Source of the DNA: Stenogyne calaminthoides
Lineage: Eukaryota; Streptophyta; Magnoliopsida; Lamiales; Lamiaceae
Assembly (NCBI GenBank): GCA_037126765.1
Contig: JBBCBC010000027.1
Location: 9,758,406-9,822,405, forward strand
Length of the DNA: 64,000 nucleotides
Direction: 5' to 3'
Shown: positions 56,959 through 64,000 of the stretch, piece after piece
Position numbering within the stretch: the first letter of the stretch is position 1
Layout of the letters: every line of letters starts with the position of its first letter
Notes under the pieces: generated by a model
Databases searched by the model: none
What the model was told of the DNA's origin: nothing
Seen by the model: only the letters and a program-made list of their open reading frames with translations
Program-made: the position numbers and the translations under genes

Positions 56959-58815
56959 TGTTGGAATTATACTGAAAAGTATGCTTTTACTTTGTATAAT
57001 CAAAACTGAATTTCAAGACTTATTTACTAAAATAAATTGTTTATCACTGATGCTTTAAATATGATTGAATGTTGTATATATTTACTGCATAACTGTTCAA
57101 TAATTAAATGCGTGTTACATCTTTGTAGTTAATTTAGTGATACCCGATCCCAGAAGATTAAATTAATAGTCCCTTGTAACTATAAGTACGCCATTCACGA
57201 CCTAGATGGAAATGAACAACCATCGCGAAAGGTTGAGGTGTAAGGCTCAGATTGGTTTGTCTTGATCAAGAGATTACACTAGTGCATGGTGATCTTATTT
57301 GAATAGGACCCTCTGAGGAGGATAAATTCTTGAGGAATGGACAAGGAAGAATTAGACATCAGTGGTTCGTTGTTTCTTAACCTTCGTCCCTTAAATAGGA
57401 TCACGTGGGATTGGTAACTATTGCTTTAACTTATCATGGGTAGCGAATCAGAGAGAGATTCAATACTTTTTATCTTGGGCAATATTATTGGTCACATTTG
57501 ATTGCTAAGATTCAATACGAAGAATCGTGTGCAAGTACGCTTGCTTGATTTGCCCCCTTGGGAGGTTCATAAGTTTTATCATACCAAATCTTGCAAGTGG
57601 AATTAGTTTCCGGTATGGATAATAATGTTGAACCGTTCCTCGACCAAGGAAAAAAAAGATATTAATTAACGGAAAGCTATTTGATGGCTTGAATTAATTA
57701 ATGGGCTAGATAATCTTAAACACGGGGAAATAATGATCGGGAGCCATATTGATCGTAATATGGGTTAAGATGGATGGTGCAATATTAATTATGTAGTGGG
57801 ATTAATTAATATTTATGGGCTTGAATTATATTGTGGCTCAATATTAGATATTCAAGATCCATTAGAAGGTCCAATCTTAATTCTCCTAAAGGCCCCCTGA
57901 GTTGCCCAACATATAGTCCAATAACTGAAAAGGTGATTAAAATAAAATAAATATTGTTGCTTATATTTCCTCTAAATTTTCGAAAATTATGGACAAAAGA
58001 GGGAGAAAGATTTTCTTTGAATTTTGTTATAGAATGAAGATATGTATTCTTGGAATACAAGATTATCTCATTAAATTCAAGAAATCTCCCACTTGGTTTT
58101 TCATAGTGATATTTCGAAATTTTTGAAAATAGAGGGCAAGAAAGATTTTCTTGATTTTCTTGAAAATATATTATGTAAGATATGTATTTCTTGAAATACA
58201 AGGATATCTCATAAATTCAAGAAGATCCAAATCTTGGATTCTTGTGACACTTAATTTTTGAAATTATGCCATAAAATAGAGGAGGTGGAATTTTGTGGAA
58301 TATTTTAATTATGAGAAAAAGAATATATGGGATATATTCAAGATTTCTTGGTGACCAAGAAAAGTCTTTTCCAACATTGAAAAATCACATAAATTTCGTC
58401 CACCCTCCCTCTTATAAATAGGGGATGATTAGTTCATTCCCAAGTACAATTCCATGTGCTGGAAATATTAGCAAATCCACGAAAGTGGTGCAACAAAGTT
58501 TATTTTTTCCTTTTGTTAATTGTTCGCGAGTATCCTTCCACCGGATTGTCGAGCAAGGGCTAAGGGAATACTTGGGAAGTCCTTTTGGTTAGTCCGTCCG
58601 ACCAAAGTCCTTTGCCATCCAGGAGAATGCGTTCACGTAAACCTAGTAGATTCCGTCATGCGTAGGTTTTACGTGACTTTTTTATATGCATGATTTGTTG
58701 TTGCAATTATTATTTGAATTAATATAGGATTAATTCATGCTAGTAATAATTAATGAATTAAATTTGTATTTAAATATTCACCCCGAATAGATCTGTGCGA
58801 AACATTCCCCAACAA
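56959..58815 (+). repeat. B2 5' LTR
   Basis: This 1857-bp LTR begins TGTTGGAATTATACTGAAAA and ends CATTCCCCAACA. It is followed by ACTGGTATCAAAGCC, the primer site region. TATAAATAGGGGATG (about 58416-58430) is a good TATA box. Confidence 0.88.
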
Positions 58816-58817
58816 CT

Positions 58818-58830
58818 GGTATCAAAGCCA
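58818..58830 (+). other. B2 primer-binding site
   Basis: TGGTATCAAAGCC is close to the TGGTATCAGAGC initiator tRNA-Met site of copia elements. Confidence 0.75.
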
Positions 58831-60290
58831 CTGTTTCGGGCTCTGAATTTTTAAATTGTAATTTAATTCGTGGACATTAAATTTGAAATTAGATAGTAGA
58901 AATGTTAGATCTGTTTTGCAGGTATCCAATTGTCATGGATTTTAATATTTTATTTTGCATGCATATAAAATGTGGTTTTTTAATTCGATTCGTTCGAATT
59001 TGTTTTGCCTCGTGAGAAAATCCACGAGTAGACTAGGATTTGTTTGATTTGATCAATGTAATAGACTAGTCTAGATCTAGGTTTATTTATTTTTTTTGTA
59101 AATAAATTATAACCGGATCGGGAACGAAGAGACGAAGAATTAAAGGGCGAAAATCGAAACAGTGTGTGTGTAGGCGCTTGTTGGCACGCTAACAATGCAG
59201 GGCGGGGGCGGCAGCCAGCGAAGATGAAGGCCGCCAAGCCGGGCGGTGCGCGCGCTCGGTGACGGGCGAGATGAAGCGGGCGCGACGCATGAGACGCTGG
59301 CGAGGAAACAGGACGCTGGCGAGAGGCGGAGATTTCGGCGGCGGACGCCTGCTGTGTGATCGTCGTCGTCGCCGACACCGCCGAGGCATGTCGAGGTGAC
59401 CGGCGGGGGCGCGACCCGCCGGGCGAGTCGAGGCTATCGTAGGCCAAGTGGCATTTGGATCTTGGGGCGTGCATCCATTGCGAGTTTTTTGGTGTGGCGG
59501 TTCGAGCGAAGTATTTTTTTTGAGACGAACGAGTGGGAGAAATTCGAGACGTGTTTCTTCAAGATCAAGCCAAGAAAAATCAAACCATGACAATTGGATA
59601 ATTTGTGCCCAATATGTTTATTTTTCTGTTTTGCTTGATTTATTTTGTGTTGTCTTATGCTTTATTTAATTTGTTTAAATGTGTTTGCATGAGGGTTGCC
59701 AAAATTGAAAAATCTCAACTTCAAAATTACTAAGTATGTTTTAAATAATTAATTGACAATTTTATTCCGGATAATAAAATTGAATTAATTTTGACCTCCA
59801 TGATTTATTTATTTGTGAATTCTTTTGGAGAAATTCCCCCAACGGGACGGTCAAAAGATAGGTTTCACATGAATGAATTCCAAACGGATGATTGTGGGTT
59901 ATTACTAGTGGCGACGATGACCCTCCCAATGAGGCTCGATCAAAGCGAAATAGTAATCTTGTATTTAATCATGGTTATTACTTATGTATAAAATTGATAT
60001 ACATATACTTCTCCGAAGTCCCTGTCAATTATATATTGGTCAAGTGGGAGCTAACTATTAATCTGGATAATAAAGGTTTGTAACTGTTCTTGTTTGTAAC
60101 CTGCTTGAATGTGTTTAAATAATGACCCACCCAACGTGGCATATTTAAACTGTTTTGAGATATTGGCTGATGCATTGTTCATATTTTTTTGAGATTTTAA
60201 ATATGATGAATGTGATCGAACCTTGTGATATACTTGTGCTATTGCATATAGTTGTTTATTTCAGTTCAGCATGTCGTTACCTTTTAATCC
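58831..60290 (+). other. B2 leader with GC-rich block, no sense gene
   Basis: About 59110-59480 is strongly GC-rich and holds a 164-codon antisense frame (58980-59474, minus) rich in Arg, Ala and Ser. It resembles, in place and composition though not clearly in sequence, the leader block of element A. The rest is AT-rich with chance ORFs. Confidence 0.45.
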
Positions 60291-60960
60291 ACTGATATTA
60301 TACTTAAAGTCAATACAATATGTATGGAAACTATATTGATTGGAAAATTATAATTGTCCTAAGCGCACAAAAACCACAAGTGGATTTTGACACACAAAAA
60401 TCGGATGAGCCAACTGACGAGTCAAAACATGCGGGACTCGTCAGATCACCTTGCGAGAGATGTCGTCGCTGAAATGGTGGAGGGAAAACCCGTAAGGGAT
60501 TACGTCCTCAAAATAGATGGCCCATCTGAACAAGCTTGAGATTCTGAGTGCAGATTATGATCTGGAGACTCGGATGAATTTGGTACTTCACTCTCCAAAA
60601 AAAAGTTTTTGAGCATTTTGGCCTCGCTAGCTAATTTGTTGCAAGCTTTTGGTCTCGGCAGAAATGATGAAGAGGCACCTAACTCAAGCTTTGATGGCAA
60701 GTGGTCCGTCTTCATTTTCTAGGCCAAGGGTAGGCAAGATAAAGAAGAGGACCAAAGGCCATAAGCAATAAAACTCAACTGTTGCCAAGGGCAATGGTAA
60801 GATGAGGAATGCTTGATGTGTCAAGGAAAATCCAAAGAGAAAGTGCTTAAGCTGCGGTGAGAGAGGACAATGGAGGTCTTGCCTGTTCCAACCCCAAAAG
60901 GGACGGAAAGAAAGGTAATTCTCATACACTAGTTGTTGAAACTTGTTTAGCGGCGATACT
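60291..60960 (+). pseudogene. B2 gag remnant
   Basis: Shifting frames read YVETILIGKL-like start, then LEILSADYDLETRMNLVLHS, MKRHLTQALMASGPSSFSRP and RVGKIKKRTKGHKQ, which fit the copia gag (UBN2) body and its basic linker. A zinc knuckle is recognisable as CLSCGERGQWRSC (about 60850-60888), but the His is Gln and one spacing residue is lost. Several stops are present. Confidence 0.6.
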
Positions 60961-61059
60961 TCTCATTCGTGGGTGGTTGATCGAGATCCACTAATCATGT
61001 TGGCTTCGGGTTCTAAATGATCCGCAGCGTAGTGGGAGTGAGATCCTCATCACCGGGTA

Positions 61060-61180
61060 GCGTTACGAAAGTAGAAGACATTGCAATGCTACGTAAGTGG
61101 CGGATATTGCAATCTTACGGTGGTAACGATTATTGCAATACTTACGCAAGTAGCAGACATTGCAATGCTACATGAGTAGC
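61060..61180 (+). repeat. Tandem repeat, ~26 bp x 4, in the B2 protease region
   Basis: ATTGCAAT occurs at 61080, 61106, 61132 and 61159, each followed by -CTTACG-AAGTAG-like bases, giving units of 26, 26 and 27 bp. It stands where the protease would continue after its active site. Confidence 0.7.
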
Positions 61181-61367
61181 TTGATTAAAGCGATGGGAGA
61201 AGTGCACCTATCTTTTGAAGATAAAGTTTTTTTTTTGAGATTATCTTTATGTTCCCAGTTTTAGAAAGAATTCACTTTCAGTTTCTAAAATTCGATTAAA
61301 GGACACTAAGTTTCTTCTAATAAGAATGACATCATTTTGAAATGATGAGTGTATCTGTTACGAGACA

Positions 61368-62465
61368 TTGATGGAAAATCTCTATACAATTAACTGTGCA
61401 CACCACTCACGAAATGTATCCTATAACACATCAACTGTTTCCGAGAAAAGAAAACGTTCATCGGGGCGTGAACGAGACACTTCTTTGGCATCTAAGATTA
61501 GGTCATATAAATCCAAAGAGGATCCAAAGGTTGGTGAAAGATGGTTCCTTTGGAGGCGTCTCCAAGTTGAATAGGATCAACCTGCGAATCATGTTTGGAG
61601 GGTAATATGACCAAAATGGCATTTGGAGCGAGGGAATGGAAATTAAAGAAGTGTTAGAGATCGTTCACATAGATGTCGTAGTTCAATGATAACCAAAGCA
61701 AGAGGAGGTTATCAGTAATTTTATTGATGATTACTCAAGGTACATTTTCCTTATGAAGCATGAATCTGAGACCTTTGAGAAATTCTAAAGAATTTAAGGC
61801 TCAAGCAGAGAATCATATGGAAAAACGTATCAAGTCTCTACGATCTGATCGTGGAGGCGAATACCTCGAGGATGAGTTTTTGAACTACTTATCGATGAAG
61901 GATTGTATCGACTCAAGACCGGAACCCCTCAACAAAAGCGCGGTTTGCAGAAGCGAAGCAACATAATTCTTTTGGAAATGGTTAGATCAATGATGAGTTA
62001 TACGGATCTTCGAGTCGATTACGGGGTCATGCCTTGGAAAACAACGACTTACATTCTGAAATTGGTGCTATCCAAATCGGTTCCCAAAACCCCAAAGAAT
62101 TGTGGACCGGGCGCAAGCCTAGTATGAGACACATGAGAATTTTGGGGTGTCCGACCTACGTGTTGGACAAGGAAGCCGGTAAATTGGATCCTCGATCGAA
62201 ATTAAAATTCATTTGTAGGATACCCCGAGGGAATAAAAGGGTGTATGTCCTATAGTTCCGAAGATCAAAAGGTGGTTATCAGCACACACTTTAGATTTTG
62301 GAAGAAGGCTATATGAACCAAAGAAAACCCAGAAATGAGATAACCTTAAATGAGCTTAGAGGGCAAACCTCAGTGCCAACTGTACTAGATGATATACCAA
62401 ACGATACGCTTTCACAACCGGAGCCTCGTCATAGTGGGAGGGTTGTTAGATAACCCGAGAGATTC
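61368..62465 (+). pseudogene. B2 pre-integrase and integrase remnant
   Basis: Frames around 61396-61605 give LLWHLRLGHINPKRIQRLVK (pre-integrase). Further pieces read FKAQAENHMEKRIKSLRSDR with GGEYLEDEF, EMVRSMMSY and ELWTGRKPS, then RILGCPTYVLDKEAGKLDPR. The order matches B3's integrase, but the frame changes at least five times and parts of the DDE core are missing. Confidence 0.75.
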
Positions 62466-64000
62466 ATGGGAATAGGTCCTCGGGCTTGTTTCCCGGAATC
62501 AGACCCATGGACATATGACGAGGCACTCCAAGATAAGGATGCAGATTCTTGGCAAACAACAATGAAAGCCGAAGTGGGTTCTACGTTTCATAATAGAGTG
62601 TGGGAGCTAGTCGAACCACTTAATGGGGTCAAACTCATTAGATGCAAGTGGGTATATAAGAGGAAAAGAGGATCGGACGGGAAGGTTGAAACCTTTTAAA
62701 GCAAGACTAATGGCGAAAGGTTATACTCAGAAAGAAAGGGATCGATTATGAGGAAACTTTTTCACCCGTAGCCATGCTTAAGTCCATCCGTATTCTCTTA
62801 TCGATTGCTGCGCACTTCGACCTTGAAATCTGGCAAATAGATGTCAAGACAGCTTTCCTTAACGGAAGTCTTGATAAAGAGATCTATGTGCAACAACACC
62901 AAGGTTTCATTGAAACAGGCCAAGAACACCTAGTTTGTATGCTCAAGAGGTCCATTTATGGACTCAAACAGGCATCCAGAGCTTGGAACCAAAGTTTTGA
63001 TCATGTAATAAAGTCTTATGGGTTTGATCAAAACGAGTTTGAAAAGTTGTGTATAAAAAGTGTGTCGGGCGCATTGGTATTCTTAGTACTATACGTAGAT
63101 GACATTGTGATCATCGGGAACGATGTGGAGGTGTGGTCGGACGTAAGGGCATAGCGTTTCAAAACAGTTTGATATGAAAGACTTAGGGAAAGCCGGACAC
63201 GTCCTTGGGATCAAGATTACTCGAGATAGCAAGAAAAGGATGATCGGGTTATAGCAAGTATTCATACATTGACCTTTGGTTTTAAAGCGATTCAAAGATG
63301 CAAGATTCAAGAAAGGATTCGTACCTTTCGGACTTGGAATCCATCTATCCAAGAAAATGTCCCCTAAGGCAAAAAAGGAGATAGATGACATGAAAGGCAT
63401 TCCTTGTGCTTCTATTTGTAGGAAACCTTATGTATGCAATGCCGTGTATGCGAGACCGGATATATGTTTTTTGCGTAGGCATGGTAGTAAGAATATCGAG
63501 TAACCGGGGGGAAAGCGAATTGGACGACGATTTAAAAACATTCTCAAGTATCCGAAAAGAACTCGGGATAGAATGTTGATTTATCGATCGATACTCAATC
63601 CTCATCGGGCGGACTCGGATTTCAATCGGATATACATTCGAAATTATCGCCTCGATTAGTGTGTTTCCATTTGGGAAGTGTAGTCATCAAATGGACGAGT
63701 GTGAAGAAATGCATATTTGACTTAACCATGGGACTCGGGTAAGTAGGCTGCTTGTGAAGCGATGAAAGAACCGATTGGGCTCTAGATCTTCTTAGTGGAC
63801 TTGGATGGTGTTACGAATTTGTCTAGCAATATCTCGCTAGAGGCGGTTGCAAATTCAAGAGAACAAGAGTCCACGAAGTCAAACAAACACATTAAAGGAA
63901 AGACATCTTATCACGAGAAATCGTTAGAGAGGAGATATAGATGTGGCAAAGATAGCGTCTAAGGGCGACTAGCGGATCCATTCACAAAGCGTCTGCCTCT
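62466..64000 (+). pseudogene. B2 RT and RNase H remnant
   Basis: Frames give SDPWTYDEALQDKDADSWQT and CKWVYKRKRGSDGKVETF (62466-62699), a shift, then EIWQIDVKTAFLNGSLDKEI, SIYGLKQASRAWNQSFDHVI and the catalytic LYVDDIVIIGNDVEV (62774-63154). After more shifts, LGIHLSKKMSPKAKKEIDDM (63276-63503) and a poorly readable RNase H end in DPFTKRLP at the window edge. The last 500 bp are the most damaged, with many small indels relative to B3. Confidence 0.8.

Larger units (their letters stand above)
56959..64000 (+). mobile_element. B2: copia family B element inserted in B1 (3' end outside window)
   Basis: The 5' LTR (56959-58815) is followed by a primer site, a GC-rich leader, decayed gag, protease, integrase, RT and RNase H in copia order. 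The window ends within the last RNase H motif (DPFTKRLP), so the 3' LTR should begin about 100-200 bp further on. The left flank is CTTGC; the matching duplication cannot be checked. Confidence 0.85.

Noticed and set aside
59189..59593. 134-codon minus-strand ORF
   Set aside because: It is an overlapping frame in the GC-rich B2 leader with no recognised domain.

Overview
The window looks like nuclear DNA of a flowering plant, probably a eudicot: very AT-rich intergenic DNA, GT-AG introns, Ty1/copia and Ty3/gypsy retrotransposons with plant-type primer-binding sites, L1-type LINEs, a tRNA-derived SINE and many MITEs. No organelle or bacterial gene is seen. Only one host gene is convincing: a complete eight-exon proline-rich extensin-like receptor kinase (PERK) on the minus strand (35304-39396, 671 codons).

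Left third (1-25620): a nested stack of retrotransposons. The outer layer is a gypsy (Athila-like) element, G1. Its 5' LTR is cut by the window start and its 3' LTR is at 24446-25620. Its gag is broken by a hAT-like MITE (685-913), by a second gypsy element G2 (1248-10380, target duplication ACCGG), and is followed by copia element A (10680-23117, target duplication TTACT). Both gypsy elements lack pol. In G2 the gag frame runs straight into what looks like the last residues of a pol protein. Element A holds a 5'-truncated copy (B3, 16381-20662) of another copia family, B, so its coding region carries two successive integrase domains, B's RT/RNase H and LTR, and then A's own RNase H tail.

Middle (25621-49937): intergenic DNA with the PERK gene, rich in small elements whose ends can often be placed by target duplications. 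These are a Stowaway MITE, a 294-bp TRIM with 80-bp LTRs, a SINE with a 16-bp duplication, a 5'-truncated LINE with a 14-bp duplication, a hAT MITE, several Mutator-like MITEs with 9-bp duplications, a 1.8-kb Mutator-like foldback element with tRNA-like modules in both arms, a nested stack of Tourist-like and Mutator-like MITEs, and a TIR-bounded unit with a GC-rich, exon-like insert.

Right part (49938-64000): a minus-strand LINE (RT, zinc-binding and RNase H domains) is interrupted by a minus-strand family-B copia copy (B1), which is itself interrupted by a plus-strand family-B copy (B2) that runs off the window. All the retroelement reading frames carry stops or frameshifts. They can move only with outside help, if at all.
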